A DNA stretch of 53,056 bases from Cyanobium sp. FGCU6 (GCA_024958655.1 JANWUR010000026.1:1-53056), one strand, 5' to 3'. Shown: positions 16,327-26,252, counted from the first letter of the stretch. A program made the numbers and translations. The notes: generated by a model from the letters alone, not told the origin.

Positions 16327-16349
16327 TTGTTTCATGCCGCCATGAGAAC

Positions 16350-16802
16350 TTGAACAGCAACGCGGCCCATCTCTTCTTCTCACCCGATGACTGGCTGACC
16401 ATCTCCACGCGGCTTGCCCTGGCCGCATTCGCAGGTGGGGTCGTCGGTCTGAATCGCGATCGGATCAAACAGCCGGCAGGGCTGCGCACCTACATGACGG
16501 TGGGTTTCGGTTCCGCCCTGTTCGTGATGCTCACGTTGCAAGCAGGGGTTGATTTCAATGCCACGAATGCACTCAGCCGCACCGTCCAGGGGATGACCAC
16601 CGGCGTGGGCTTCATCGGCGCAGGTCTGATCTTTCAGCGGGGCGGGGGCAGCGAACCCGATCAGCAGGTGAAGGGCCTCACCTCGGCCGCGGCGCTCTGG
16701 CTCACGGACAGTCTGGGCACGGAAGCAGGATGTGGTCCGGACCACACCGGCTTCCGGTCATGGGATCTATCAGGGAAAGATGCCGCAGCTCAGCCGTCGT
16801 GA
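16350..16802 (+). pseudogene. Truncated MgtC/SapB-family membrane protein
   Basis: The frame encodes about 120 residues of an MgtC/SapB domain: [48 protein letters not shown] and [19 protein letters not shown]. Where the family continues with further hydrophobic helices, the sequence switches abruptly to a polar stretch ending inside the start region of cysK. The only start near the homology is TTG (16350). A nearby ATG at 16342 is out of frame and stops at once. Loss of the C-terminus by deletion upstream of cysK is the simplest reading. A short functional form cannot be excluded. Confidence 0.6.
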
Positions 16803-17824
16803 CCGTTGCCACCGACTTCCGCACCGCGCTTGATCCGCAGAGCCAGCTGCCCGTCTTCGACGACAACAGCCTCTCGATCGGACACACTCCGTTGGTGCGG
16901 CTCAACCGGGTGCTGGGGCCTGAGGCCCGCGCCACCGTTCTCGCCAAGGTCGAGGGCCGCAATCCCGCCTATTCGGTGAAGTGCCGCATCGGCGCCGCGA
17001 TGATCTGGCAGGCACAGAAGGATGGGCTGCTGGGGCCCGGCCAGGAGATCATCGAACCCACCAGCGGCAACACCGGCATCGCCCTGGCCTTCGTAGCCGC
17101 AGCCCTCGGCATCCCCGTCACCCTCACGATGCCGGAGACGATGAGCCTCGAGCGGCGCAAGCTCCTGGCCGCCTATGGAGCGCGCCTGGAGCTCACCGAG
17201 GGGGCCAGGGGCATGCCGGGGGCGATCGCCCGGGCCCAGGAGATCGCCGCCTCCGATGCCCAGCGCTACGTGCTGCTGCAGCAGTTCGCCAATCCGGCCA
17301 ACCCCCGCATCCATCACGACACCACCGGCCCCGAGATCTGGACGTCCACCGAGGGTCGCTTCGATGTGCTGGTGGCCGGGGTCGGCACCGGAGGCACGAT
17401 CACCGGCGTCAGCCGCTATGTGAAACGCACCCTGGGACAGCCGCTGGTGTCCGTGGCGGTGGAGCCGCTCGAGAGCCCGGTGATCAGCCAGACGCTCCGC
17501 GGCGAGACCGTCAAGCCCGGACCCCACAAGATCCAGGGCATCGGCGCCGGTTTTGTGCCGGCCAACCTCGACCTCAACCTCGTGGATCGCGTCGAGCAGG
17601 TAAGCAGCGCGGAAGCCATCGACGTCGCCCGCCGCCTGATCCGCCAGGAGGGCATCCTGGCCGGGATCTCCAGCGGTGCCGCCGTTGCCGTTGCGGCACG
17701 GCTTGCCCGGGAGGAGGCCTTCGCCGGCAAGACGATCGTGGTGGTCCTGCCGGATTCCGGTGAGCGCTACCTCAGCACGGTGCTGTTCGAGGGGGTCTTC
17801 AACGACCAGGGCCTGGCGCCATGA
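16799..17824 (+). CDS. cysK: Cysteine synthase A (O-acetylserine sulfhydrylase)
   Basis: CysK makes cysteine from O-acetylserine and sulfide. The 341-residue PLP enzyme carries the PLP lysine K61 in [16 protein letters not shown], the substrate loop TSGNTG (about 88-93), the PLP phosphate loop [10 protein letters not shown] and [10 protein letters not shown] near the end. Identity to enterobacterial CysK is visibly high along the whole length. GTG at 16799 gives a sensible N-terminus. An in-frame ATG at 16760 lies in the MgtC remnant and is less likely. The stop overlaps the ATG of cysE by four bases (ATGA). Confidence 0.95.
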   Translation: MTVATDFRTALDPQSQLPVFDDNSLSIGHTPLVRLNRVLGPEARATVLAKVEGRNPAYSVKCRIGAAMIWQAQKDGLLGPGQEIIEPTSGNTGIALAFVAAALGIPVTLTMPETMSLERRKLLAAYGARLELTEGARGMPGAIARAQEIAASDAQRYVLLQQFANPANPRIHHDTTGPEIWTSTEGRFDVLVAGVGTGGTITGVSRYVKRTLGQPLVSVAVEPLESPVISQTLRGETVKPGPHKIQGIGAGFVPANLDLNLVDRVEQVSSAEAIDVARRLIRQEGILAGISSGAAVAVAARLAREEAFAGKTIVVVLPDSGERYLSTVLFEGVFNDQGLAP

Positions 17825-18777
17825 GCGTGGAGGGATGGGATCTCGCGGCGGTGGTGAGCCAGCTGCGGCAGATCAGGGAGGGCCTGCCGCCGTCGGGCAG
17901 TTCCATGCTGCAGCCGGTGCCGCTGCCCTCCCGGCAGGTGCTCAGCACGGTGGTCGACGATCTGGCGGCCGCCCTCTTCCCCCAGCGACTGGCGCTGCCG
18001 GAATCACGCCAGGCGGGCCGGGCCCTGCCGCAGGACAGCACCGACTACTACGTGGGCCACACTCTCGATGCCTGCCTGCGCAGCCTGCGCGACCAGATCC
18101 AGATCGAACTCGCCGTGCTGCAGCGTGAGAACGATCCCGGCGCCGATCGCCCCCCTGGCGATCTGGTGGAGCGCAGCGCCCATGCGATCACGCGAGAGTT
18201 CGCCCTGCAGCTTCCGAAGATCCGCACGTTGCTGGATTCCGATCTGGAGGCGGCCTTTCGGGGTGATCCTGCCGCCCTCAGCCTGGACGAAGTGCTGGCG
18301 TGCTATCCGGGCGTGAAGGCGATCACATCCCATCGTTTCGCCCATGCTCTGCACAGCCTGGGGGCGCCGCTGGTGGCGCGCATCATCGCCGAGATTTCGC
18401 ATTCCGCCACGGGTGTGGATATCCACCCGGGAGCGGTGATCGGCGATAGTTTCTTCATCGACCATGGCACCGGGGTGGTGATCGGAGGCACGGCCGTGAT
18501 CGGTGCTCGTGTGCGTCTTTATCAGGCCGTCACCCTGGGGGCCAAGTCCTTCCCGCAGGATGAACAGGGCTATCTGGTGAAGGGACAACCGCGCCATCCG
18601 ATCGTGGAAGACGATGTGGTGATCTACGCCGGTGCCACGATCCTCGGTCGGGTGACGATCGGCAGGGGCGCACGGATCGGTGGCAATGTCTGGCTGACCT
18701 CCAGCGTTGATCCGGAAACAACCATCACGCAGGCCAAGGCGATCTCTGAGACATTTGGTGAAGGCGGCGGCATCTGA
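17821..18777 (+). CDS. cysE: Serine O-acetyltransferase, long form
   Basis: CysE activates serine with acetyl-CoA for CysK. The 318-residue protein has a long N-terminal helical region and a left-handed beta-helix from about 195, with the catalytic D214-H215 in [18 protein letters not shown] and the loop [11 protein letters not shown]. It ends in GEGGGI. A terminal isoleucine is what inserts into the CysK active site in the cysteine synthase complex, so the pair can probably form that complex. Its ATG overlaps the cysK stop, giving coupled translation. Confidence 0.95.
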   Translation: MSVEGWDLAAVVSQLRQIREGLPPSGSSMLQPVPLPSRQVLSTVVDDLAAALFPQRLALPESRQAGRALPQDSTDYYVGHTLDACLRSLRDQIQIELAVLQRENDPGADRPPGDLVERSAHAITREFALQLPKIRTLLDSDLEAAFRGDPAALSLDEVLACYPGVKAITSHRFAHALHSLGAPLVARIIAEISHSATGVDIHPGAVIGDSFFIDHGTGVVIGGTAVIGARVRLYQAVTLGAKSFPQDEQGYLVKGQPRHPIVEDDVVIYAGATILGRVTIGRGARIGGNVWLTSSVDPETTITQAKAISETFGEGGGI

Positions 18778-18798
18778 GCAGGCTTGCGGGTTGCTCAG
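18774..18798. terminator. Hairpin after cysE
   Basis: CTGAGCA (18774-18780) pairs with TGCTCAG (18792-18798) across an 11-base loop, covering the cysE stop and the end of the converging Nif11 gene. No U-run follows, so it is a weak terminator candidate. Confidence 0.35.
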
Positions 18799-19052
18799 GC
18801 CGCCTGCAGATCGAGCTGGCGCTCCGGGGCGAAGAACTGCTGGCGCCAGTCATCGCCCTTGTGCACCCAGACCCAGTGGTCGCCGTTGAGGCGGTGGGCA
18901 AAATAGCTCAACTGCTCCAGGGTGATCGTGTAGCCATGCTCCGCTGCGAGGGAAATGATCGCTTCAGGTGTTTCAACCTTGCGGAGCTGCTCCTGCAGAT
19001 CGGAGCTGAACGAGGCCAGTGCGGCGAACAGATAGAACTGATCGGATGCCAT
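18795..19052 (-). CDS. Nif11-domain protein
   Basis: The 85-residue protein fits the Nif11 domain: a helical N-terminus (DQFYLFAALASFSSDLQEQL) and AAEHGYTITLEQLSYFAHRL, followed by a short tail with WVWVHKGDDWRQQFF. Nif11 domains serve as RiPP leader peptides in many cyanobacteria, but this one lacks a Gly-Gly cleavage motif and Cys-rich core, and no modifying enzyme is nearby. It lies between cysE and cysW and probably has its own promoter in 19053-19144. The function is unknown. Confidence 0.75.
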   Translation of the reverse strand: MASDQFYLFAALASFSSDLQEQLRKVETPEAIISLAAEHGYTITLEQLSYFAHRLNGDHWVWVHKGDDWRQQFFAPERQLDLQAA

Positions 19053-19144
19053 GGCTGAAGAAGTAAGCGTACCTGATCAAAATATGGTGATCAACTGTTG
19101 ATCGATGTGGCGGCATTCACACAGGCGCATGGGCCTGAAGACAG

Positions 19145-20059
19145 TCAGCTGTTGTCGCCTTCAGCCTCGAGACGGCCGGCCCTGCGGTCGCCCTCGAGTA
19201 GCTGCTCCACCAGGATCTTGAGCAGCAGCGAAACGATCGCCACGCCCCCGAGCACCATGGCGGCACCGAAGGCAAGCTCGGTGTGGTACTGCTTGTAGGC
19301 ATCTTCCACGAACAGGGGCAGGGTCTGGGTCTGGCTGGCGATGTTGCCGCTCACCACCGCCACCGCCCCGAATTCACCCAGGGCGCGCGCGGTGGTGAGG
19401 ATCAGCCCGTAAAGCGCCGCCCAGCGCACCGAGGGCAGGGTGACCTTCCAGAACACCTGCCAGCTGCTGGCTCCCAGGGTGCGGGCCGCCTCCTCCTGCT
19501 CCCAGCCCTCCTCCTCCAGCAGGGGGATCACCTCACGGGCCATGAAGGGGAAGGTGACGATGATCGTGGCCAGCACGATCCCGGGCCAGGAGAAGATGAT
19601 CTGGAAGCCGGTGCTCTGTACCACCGAGGCGAACAGGCCGTGGTTGGGGCTGTAGAGCAGCACCAGCATCAGACCCACCACCACCGGTGAGATCGAGAAG
19701 GGAAGATCGATCACGCTCAGCAGCAGGGCCTTGCCCGGGAAGCTGCGCCGGGCGATGGCCGTGGCGGCCGCCAGGCCGAAGATCACGTTGCAGGGCACGG
19801 CGATGCCCGTGGCCAGAAGGGAGAGCCGCAGGGCTGAGAGCAGATCGGGGTTGGTGAGATTCTCCAGGAAGGGGCCCAACCCCTTGGCAAAGGCCTGCAC
19901 CACCACCGCCAGCGCCGGCAGCAGGATCACCACCACCACGTAGAGGGAGGCCACCGCCACGATCAGGGCGGGGGCGGCCGAGCGGGCCCGGGCGCCCAAG
20001 CTGGGTTTGACCCATGCGGGTGGCTGGACGTCCTCGAGGGGGGGGATGGTGAAGGCCAT
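19145..20059 (-). CDS. cysW: Sulfate ABC transporter permease CysW
   Basis: The 304-residue inner-membrane protein has about six hydrophobic segments and the EAA loop EEAARTLGASSWQVFWKVTLP, which contacts the CysA ATPase. Phrases such as FPFMAREVIPLLEE and ALGEFGAVAVVSGNI are typical of CysW. It follows cysT by 39 bases. The cytoplasmic ATPase genes (cysA1 and cysA2) and binding proteins (sbpA1 and sbpA2) lie elsewhere in the window. Confidence 0.95.
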   Translation of the reverse strand: MAFTIPPLEDVQPPAWVKPSLGARARSAAPALIVAVASLYVVVVILLPALAVVVQAFAKGLGPFLENLTNPDLLSALRLSLLATGIAVPCNVIFGLAAATAIARRSFPGKALLLSVIDLPFSISPVVVGLMLVLLYSPNHGLFASVVQSTGFQIIFSWPGIVLATIIVTFPFMAREVIPLLEEEGWEQEEAARTLGASSWQVFWKVTLPSVRWAALYGLILTTARALGEFGAVAVVSGNIASQTQTLPLFVEDAYKQYHTELAFGAAMVLGGVAIVSLLLKILVEQLLEGDRRAGRLEAEGDNS

Positions 20060-20098
20060 GAGGGAGGTGAAGAGCGGGGATGGAGGGGAAGGCGCGGA

Positions 20099-20962
20099 TC
20101 AGCCGTTCTGGTAGCGATGACCCCACACCTGCAGGGCGTTGATCACCAACAGGCTCACGAGCGCGAACAGGAGCATGACGGTGCCGATCACGGTGGCGGA
20201 GTTGAAGTCGTACTCCTCGAGTTTCTGGATGATCAGGGTGGGGGTGATCAGGTCTTTGAAGGGAACGTTGCTGGCGATCATCACCACCGAGCCGTACTCG
20301 CCCACCGCCCGGCTGTAGCCCTGGGCCACGCCGCCCAGGATCGCCGGCATCAGCTGGGGCAGCACCACCTTGAAGAAGGTCTGGGGTTCATTGGCCCCCA
20401 GCGACCAGGCGGCCTCCTCCTGTTCCTTTTCCAGGGAGCGCAGCACCGGCTCGACGGTGCGCACCACGAAGGGCAGCGAGATGAACACCATCGCCACCCC
20501 CACACCCACGACGGTGAAGGAGACCCTGAGGCCGAACAGTTCCATCAGGGGCCGCCCCAGCCAGCCCTCCGTGCTGTACACATACGACAGCGCCAGGCCG
20601 GCCACGGCGGTGGGCAGGGCGAAGGGCAGGTCGATCAGGGAATCGAGCAGGCGTTGCCCGGGGAAGCGGCAGCGGACCAGCGCCCAGGCCACCACCAGGC
20701 CGAACACCCCGTTGATCAGACTGGCCAGGGCAGCGACGCCGAAGCTCACCTTGTAGGAGGCGATGGCTTCGGGGCTTGTGGCGGCCTCCCAGAACCCCGC
20801 CGGACCCACGCCCGCAGCCTTGAGCAGCATGCCGGACAGGGGCAGGAACAGGATCAGGGTCAGGTAGGTCCAGGTGATGCGCCAGGGCCAGGAGGGCAGG
20901 CCGGGAAAGCGAAGGCCACGACGGGAACCCGCGCGCAGGGGCAGAGACGGAACAGCGGTCAT
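20099..20962 (-). CDS. cysT: Sulfate ABC transporter permease CysT
   Basis: The 287-residue membrane permease has the EAA loop EEAAWSLGANEPQTFFKVVLP near residue 190 and RAVGEYGSVVMIASN, a CysT signature. It is the first gene of the cysT-cysW operon. The promoter must lie in 20963-21097, shared divergently with the BASS transporter gene. Confidence 0.95.
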   Translation of the reverse strand: MTAVPSLPLRAGSRRGLRFPGLPSWPWRITWTYLTLILFLPLSGMLLKAAGVGPAGFWEAATSPEAIASYKVSFGVAALASLINGVFGLVVAWALVRCRFPGQRLLDSLIDLPFALPTAVAGLALSYVYSTEGWLGRPLMELFGLRVSFTVVGVGVAMVFISLPFVVRTVEPVLRSLEKEQEEAAWSLGANEPQTFFKVVLPQLMPAILGGVAQGYSRAVGEYGSVVMIASNVPFKDLITPTLIIQKLEEYDFNSATVIGTVMLLFALVSLLVINALQVWGHRYQNG

Positions 20963-21097
20963 CAGCCCAGAAGAACGGTTTCCCGATCGTATCAGTGGAG
21001 AGTGGCCGCGTCATCCGGGCCCAGCTCACGGTGGAGTGGACCGTCACGGCTGCGGAAGACTGGTGGCGCGATCCTGCCCTGAGCACCGACAGATCCC

Positions 21098-21937
21098 GTG
21101 ACTCCCCAGACCCTGCTGAAGCTGCTGATCCTGGCCGGGGTGGTGCTGGTGGTGATCGCCATCGGCCTGCGGGCGCGGCTGCGCCGGCCGCTGCTGATCC
21201 TGCGCCGGCCGCAGCTGGCCCTGCGCGCCGTGCTGGCGATGTATGTGGCGATGCCGCTGCTGGCGCTGCTGCTGGTGACGCTGCTGCCGCACCGGCCGGG
21301 GGTGGGGGCGGCGCTGCTGGGGCTGACGGTGTCGCCGGTGCTGCCGCCGTGGGCGAAGAAGGGCGCCGCCCTCGGCGGCAACGCCGACTACGTGATCGGG
21401 CTGCAGCTGCTCTCGTGTGTCGTGGCGCTGCTGGCAGAGCCCGTGATGATCGCCGTTGGCGCGCGCTGGTTCGGGGTGGAGACGGTGCTGGCCCCGTGGG
21501 CGGTGGAGAAGGTGCTGCTGGCCACGGTGCTGCTGCCGCTGGCGGTGGGCCTGGGGCTGGCGCGGCTGACGCCGCAGCGGGCGCCGCGGCTGGCGGCCCT
21601 GGCCGAGCGGCTGGGCGGTGGGCTGCTGCTGGCCGGGGTGCTGCTGCTGCTGGCGCTGCAGGCCCCGACGATCCTGGGGGCGATCGGCCAGGGCACCGTC
21701 GCCCTGATCGTCCTGCTGGTGGGGGCAGGCCTGCTGCTCGGCCACGTCATGGGCGGCCCGGACCCCGCCTTCAGCCGGCCGCTGGCCTCCGCCACGGTGT
21801 CGCGCCATCCGGCGGTGGCGCTGGTGTTGGCCTCTGCCGCGGTGCCGCAGCACCAGCCCACGGTGCTCGGCACGGTGCTGCTTTACATGCTCACCGCCCT
21901 GCTGCTGCCGATTCCGTTCGAGCGGCGGCGGCGGTGA
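21098..21937 (+). CDS. BASS-family (sodium/bile-acid symporter-like) membrane protein
   Basis: The 279-residue, highly hydrophobic protein shows about eight to nine helices and segments recalling the SBF/BASS fold (GLTVSPVLPPWAKKGAALGGNADYVIG). Substrates in this family include bile acids, pyruvate, arsenite-related ions and keto acids. Here the neighbourhood suggests a sulfur compound, but this is a guess. It starts with GTG (21098) and runs divergently from cysT, so both may share control. Confidence 0.7.
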   Translation: MTPQTLLKLLILAGVVLVVIAIGLRARLRRPLLILRRPQLALRAVLAMYVAMPLLALLLVTLLPHRPGVGAALLGLTVSPVLPPWAKKGAALGGNADYVIGLQLLSCVVALLAEPVMIAVGARWFGVETVLAPWAVEKVLLATVLLPLAVGLGLARLTPQRAPRLAALAERLGGGLLLAGVLLLLALQAPTILGAIGQGTVALIVLLVGAGLLLGHVMGGPDPAFSRPLASATVSRHPAVALVLASAAVPQHQPTVLGTVLLYMLTALLLPIPFERRRR

Positions 21938-21950
21938 CGGCTCCGCTCAG

Positions 21951-21974
21951 CGGGGAGGGGCTTTCTCCCCGTTT
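21951..21974 (+). terminator. Terminator after the BASS gene
   Basis: CGGGGAG (21951-21957) pairs with CTCCCCG (21965-21971) and is followed by TTT, 14 bases after the BASS stop codon. Confidence 0.55.
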
Positions 21975-21987
21975 GCCGGTGATGGGG

Positions 21988-22554
21988 TCAGGCCGCGGGC
22001 AGATCCTCGGGAACGATGAACACGATGCGCAGTTCGGCCACCCGTTCGCCTTTGTTGGGCAGATCCACCACCCGCACCACTACCGGATAGCAGCCATCGC
22101 CCAGGCCGGACAGGCAATGAACGGCCGTGCGCAGGGGCGTGGACGAGAGAAGCACAGGGCCATAGCTGCCGCGTTCCCGGGCCTGATCGATAGCCCAGGG
22201 TTCGGGCTGGTTATAAAAGGGATCGATCACCAGCAGTCCTCCGGAATCCACCGTCACGCTGCCGGCGTAACGCCATTCGGGGCCGAGCTGCCCCAGCAAA
22301 TCATCGGGCGCGCCGGAGGGATCAGGTGCACCCTCAAGCTGCTTCAGGGCCTCAAGAACGCTGGTGATCCGCTCCGAAACTGTCGGAGGGGTCCCGGCGG
22401 CGAGGAGGGCGGCCAAGGCCTCGTGCGTCTGTTCGGCGATCGCCACAGCCTGTCGCTTGCGCTGCTCCATCAGGGCGTACTCGTGAGCCTCGGTCTCGCT
22501 GTCGAAATACGCGTTCTCAACCCGATAAACCTGCTGGATCTTCGGGGCTTCCAT
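21988..22554 (-). CDS. Conserved hypothetical protein
   Basis: The 188-residue soluble protein begins MEAPKIQQVYRVENAYFDSE and contains SYGPVLLSSTPLRTAVHCLSG and VVRVVDLPNKGERVAELRIVF. I do not recognise the family. ATG 22554 is well supported by GGAGG 7 bases upstream, although the frame is open far beyond. Its ATG overlaps the stop of a 51-residue gene as TGATG, so the two are translated together. Confidence 0.7.
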   Translation of the reverse strand: MEAPKIQQVYRVENAYFDSETEAHEYALMEQRKRQAVAIAEQTHEALAALLAAGTPPTVSERITSVLEALKQLEGAPDPSGAPDDLLGQLGPEWRYAGSVTVDSGGLLVIDPFYNQPEPWAIDQARERGSYGPVLLSSTPLRTAVHCLSGLGDGCYPVVVRVVDLPNKGERVAELRIVFIVPEDLPAA

Positions 22555-22709
22555 CACGCCACCTCCAGATCGCTGGCTTCCAGTGGCTCCAGGGCGCGCA
22601 ACAGCAGGGCGCGGCAGAGGGCAGATTGAGCGCCGTCGAGGCTGTCGGCCTGCGCCTGCAGGGTCTGCGGCGGCCGGCGATGGTCGCTCAGGATCAGGGG
22701 ATCTGCCAT
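22554..22709 (-). CDS. Small coupled protein, 51 residues
   Basis: The frame runs MADPLILSDHRRPPQTLQAQ... to a TGA that shares its T with the ATG of the next gene (TGATG at 22556-22552). The peptide is helical and Leu-rich at its C-terminus (CRALLLRALEPLEA). No ribosome-binding site is clear and the family is unknown. The stop/start overlap is the main reason to think it is real. Confidence 0.5.
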   Translation of the reverse strand: MADPLILSDHRRPPQTLQAQADSLDGAQSALCRALLLRALEPLEASDLEVA

Positions 22710-23093
22710 GGAGGATCGGGGGCCGATCGGTCCCCCTTGGATTGTGCCCCGTCAACCTATGGAGTTGTCCCGGTTGCGTCACGTCCGAGTGGAGATCTGG
22801 CACGCTCGCCCCGATGCCGGTTCGCCACCGCAACCGCAGCGCCTGGCGAACGCCACGCGGCTGCAGGGCGGGAGGTGTCTCCGGGGTTGGTGCTGGAGCT
22901 TGCGGAGATCTGGGCGGCGTGAACGAACGGCGCAAGGTGGTGCTGAGAGCCCGACGCTCCCGCGCAGCATGGCAGGGAACAACGCTAAGCCGGCCGTGAG
23001 ATCAGCTTCTCGCAGGCACCGGACGGTCGAGGGAATGGACGGTTCTCCGATGCTAAACTCGACTTAAGCGTTTCTTCCTGCGCATCCTCGGCC
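22710..23093. other. Gene-free interval holding the cysA2 promoter
   Basis: No convincing coding frame is present in these 384 bases on either strand. The sequence GCTAAACTC at 23052-23060, 34 bases before the cysA2 ATG, resembles TGTAAACTC at 27500-27508 before sbpA2. TAAACT is a possible shared -10 region, though no clear -35 was seen for either. Confidence 0.35.
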
Positions 23094-24116
<1,023 letters not shown>

Positions 24117-24203
24117 TCTTCACCCACAGCGGCGTGTAAGCGGGGCAACAGGAAGGGCGGCTGCCCGCTGTTCAGAGTTCAGGCGCGGCCTGGGCTCCTG
24201 CGC

Positions 24204-24632
24204 GTGTTCTCCACCACCTTCCGCTATGCCCTGATCAGCCTGCTGGAGCTCGCCGCAGGTGAGCAAACCCTGCAGGCCGGCAGCATCGCTCGCCGCCATG
24301 GCCTCTCTGTTCATTACCTGGCGGTGGTGCTGCGCGATCTGCGCCGGCAGGGGCTGATCGACAGCCAGAAGGGCAACCGCGGCGGCTATCGGCTGCTGCG
24401 TCCGGCCGAGGAGATCAACCTGCTGCATCTCTATCGCTCCCTGGCGGGAGCCTCGGGCGAGCAGGAGACCTCTGGCCTGCCGCCTGAAGGAGGTGTGCGC
24501 CTCGGCGGCGCCCAGGGCTGGCTGCAGGAGATGGCCGACCGCTGGGCCACGGATCTGGGGGCCACCACCCTGGCCGACGTCTGCCGCTGGGATCAGGCCC
24601 TCGCGACCACCACGAAACCCGGAGACGGCTGA
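24204..24632 (+). CDS. Rrf2-family regulator, copy 1
   Basis: The 142-residue protein has the Rrf2 winged helix: FSTTFRYALISLLELA, SIARRHGLSVHYLAVVLRDLRRQGLI and GNRGGYRLLRPAEEI. It has no cysteines in the usual Fe-S loop, only one near the C-terminus, so iron-sulfur sensing is unlikely. Members such as CymR report cysteine status by binding CysK. The start is a GTG at 24204. Position downstream of cysA2 suggests control of sulfur genes. Confidence 0.88.
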   Translation: MFSTTFRYALISLLELAAGEQTLQAGSIARRHGLSVHYLAVVLRDLRRQGLIDSQKGNRGGYRLLRPAEEINLLHLYRSLAGASGEQETSGLPPEGGVRLGGAQGWLQEMADRWATDLGATTLADVCRWDQALATTTKPGDG

Positions 24633-24666
24633 CGCCATCCCCGGGGCTGCTGGGTGGTGGACGGGG

Positions 24667-24843
24667 TCAGGACGCCAGCTGGAGAGGCTGTTCCGGGTGC
24701 ACCCGGGCCAGCCGGGCGTCGGAGCGGTACTGGGCCAGGGCCAGGGGATCCTGGTGGCGGAGCAGTTCGCCGTTGCGGAACTCGAGCGTGTAGCGCTGCA
24801 ACTCGGGTCTGGAGGCACGCGCGCGCAGATGCTGGGCAGCCAT
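24667..24843 (-). CDS. Small hypothetical protein, 58 residues
   Basis: The frame from ATG 24843 to TGA 24667 gives MAAQHLRARASRPELQRYTL..., a soluble, basic protein with RNGELLRHQDPLALAQYRSD. Its composition looks like real coding sequence, unlike the overlapping longer frames, which are Pro/Arg-rich shadows. It follows the cysR1 gene by 74 bases on the same strand and may be co-transcribed. The function is unknown. Confidence 0.55.
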   Translation of the reverse strand: MAAQHLRARASRPELQRYTLEFRNGELLRHQDPLALAQYRSDARLARVHPEQPLQLAS

Positions 24844-24917
24844 GGGAACGATCGCGATGGAGGAGAGGGAAGGAAACGGGCGACGTCTCGAACGACGCCG
24901 CCATCGAAGCCACTCGG

Positions 24918-25487
24918 TCAGATCAGCGCCAGTGCGGGGGTGGCTGGAAGGAGCAGATCAGACTCGCTCACCTTCTCGAGCAGCCCGAGGGTCTTGAGAC
25001 GGTTGAGGTTCTTGGTCACGGTGACGCGGGTGAGGCCGCAGATGTCGGCCAGGCCCCGGTGCGTGAGGTTCATGTCCTTGAGCGACAGGCGCGTGCCGCG
25101 GCTGCTCACCTGCCCGAAGCGGCCGCCGATCCAGCGCAGCAGCGAGAGCAGGCGCTGCTCGGCGCTGCGGATGCGGTTGATCTCGAAGATCTCCTCGGTG
25201 TTGCGGATCTGGTGCTTCAGGAAGCTGAGGATCTCGTCGTCGCTGGGATTCAGCTGTTCCACGACGACGGTGGAGAGGCATTGCACCTCCACGGGCTGGA
25301 GGGCGGAATAGACGTTCGTGACCCAGTCACCGGGGCCCCAGAGGCCGAGGGTGATCGATTCGCCCTCTTCGTCCCAGGCGGCGGTGCGGATGTAGCCGTC
25401 CTGGATGCGCCAGTTCAGGCCTTCGGGGAGCACGTCACCGGGCAGAAGGGTGAGGCGGAGAGCCGGGCGAGTGAGTGAAGCGGTCAT
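24918..25487 (-). CDS. cysR: Crp/Fnr-family regulator, CysR-like, copy 1
   Basis: The 189-residue protein has a short cyclic-nucleotide-binding-like beta-barrel (about 10-95, GESITLGLWGPGDWV), a dimerisation helix (IFEINRIRSAEQRLLSLLRWI) and a helix-turn-helix near the C-terminus (LADICGLTRVTVTKNLNRLKTLG). In Synechococcus PCC 7942, a Crp-family protein of this kind, CysR, sits in the sulfate-permease region and governs sulfur-starvation genes. The paralogue at 36368 has the same layout and near-identical DNA over the HTH. A conserved 21-bp element lies 110 bases upstream. Confidence 0.85.
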   Translation of the reverse strand: MTASLTRPALRLTLLPGDVLPEGLNWRIQDGYIRTAAWDEEGESITLGLWGPGDWVTNVYSALQPVEVQCLSTVVVEQLNPSDDEILSFLKHQIRNTEEIFEINRIRSAEQRLLSLLRWIGGRFGQVSSRGTRLSLKDMNLTHRGLADICGLTRVTVTKNLNRLKTLGLLEKVSESDLLLPATPALALI

Positions 25488-25596
25488 GGAGGTGCAGGGG
25501 TGGGGCGGTCATGGAGTGCAACGGAGGGGCCGGCAGGGAGCCGGCGGAGGGCATTCGGCGACAACAGCACATGGGCCGCGATCAGGTGAGAGCAAA

Positions 25597-25617
25597 TTAG
25601 CACATAAAACCCATCGG
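25597..25617. promoter_or_regulatory. Element shared upstream of both cysR genes, copy 1
   Basis: The 21-bp string from TTAGCACATAA to CCCATCGG matches the stretch 37019-37039 before the second cysR gene at 17 of 21 positions without gaps. It lies 110 bases upstream of the cysR1 ATG in a 255-base gene-free interval. It may combine a promoter with an operator, perhaps for CysR itself. Confidence 0.5.
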
Positions 25618-25742
25618 TCATGCGGGCTTTATTCCTGAACGCAGACGAAGGCCACCCAGGCCTCCCCCCTTTGCCGAGGCAGCGGGGGCCGGGGGGGCGG
25701 CCCAGGAGCGGGTGCGGCGCTCGGGAGCTCGGCGCTCTGGCT

Positions 25743-26174
25743 CTAGATGAAGTACATGGCCTGGGCCTGCACCAGCCTGTCGCGCTCCTCGAGCAGATCC
25801 AGCAGGGTGGTGCCTTCGAGGATCGAGCGGCGGGCGTCGTCGAGGCGTCCCTCCAGGGCGGTGAGCACTTCGGATTCCGGGGTGTCGCGCTGCCCCGAGC
25901 CCCGGCCGGTGGTTTCCCCCTCGAGGCACTGCACCACCTCGGCCACCCGGATCTCGGCCGGCGGGCGGGCCAGCTGATAGCCGCCCCGCGGGCCGCGGAT
26001 GCTGCGCAGGATCTGACCGCGGCGCAGGCTGGTGAGCATCTGCTCCAGGTAGCGGTCGGGGATGCCCTGGCGCAGGGCGATCTCCGCCACCTGCAGCACG
26101 CCCCCCTGGCCGTGGATGCCGGCCAGCTCGAGCAGGGCCACCAGTCCGTACTCGGTCTTGGCGCTGAAACCCAT
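25743..26174 (-). CDS. Rrf2-family regulator, copy 2
   Basis: The 143-residue protein begins MGFSAKTEYGLVALLELAG and has EIALRQGIPDRYLEQMLTSLRRGQIL and GPRGGYQLARPPAEIRVAEVV, the classic Rrf2/CymR winged helix. One cysteine (VVQCLEG) is present, too few for an Fe-S cluster. ATG 26174 is chosen because residues in the longer open frame are not protein-like. It is divergent from sbpA1, and the interval contains a perfect 14-bp palindrome that is a natural operator candidate. Confidence 0.9.
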   Translation of the reverse strand: MGFSAKTEYGLVALLELAGIHGQGGVLQVAEIALRQGIPDRYLEQMLTSLRRGQILRSIRGPRGGYQLARPPAEIRVAEVVQCLEGETTGRGSGQRDTPESEVLTALEGRLDDARRSILEGTTLLDLLEERDRLVQAQAMYFI

Positions 26175-26252
26175 GGAGATCCACGGCGCAATGGTGGGGA
26201 TTGTGCCAGCCGCCGGGCCCCGGGGAAGGGGCTCTCCGGCACCCCTGGCGAT

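Noticed and set aside
18795..19052. RiPP precursor interpretation of the Nif11 protein
   Set aside because: No Gly-Gly type leader cleavage site, no Cys/Ser/Thr-rich core, and no modifying enzyme or peptidase-transporter nearby.
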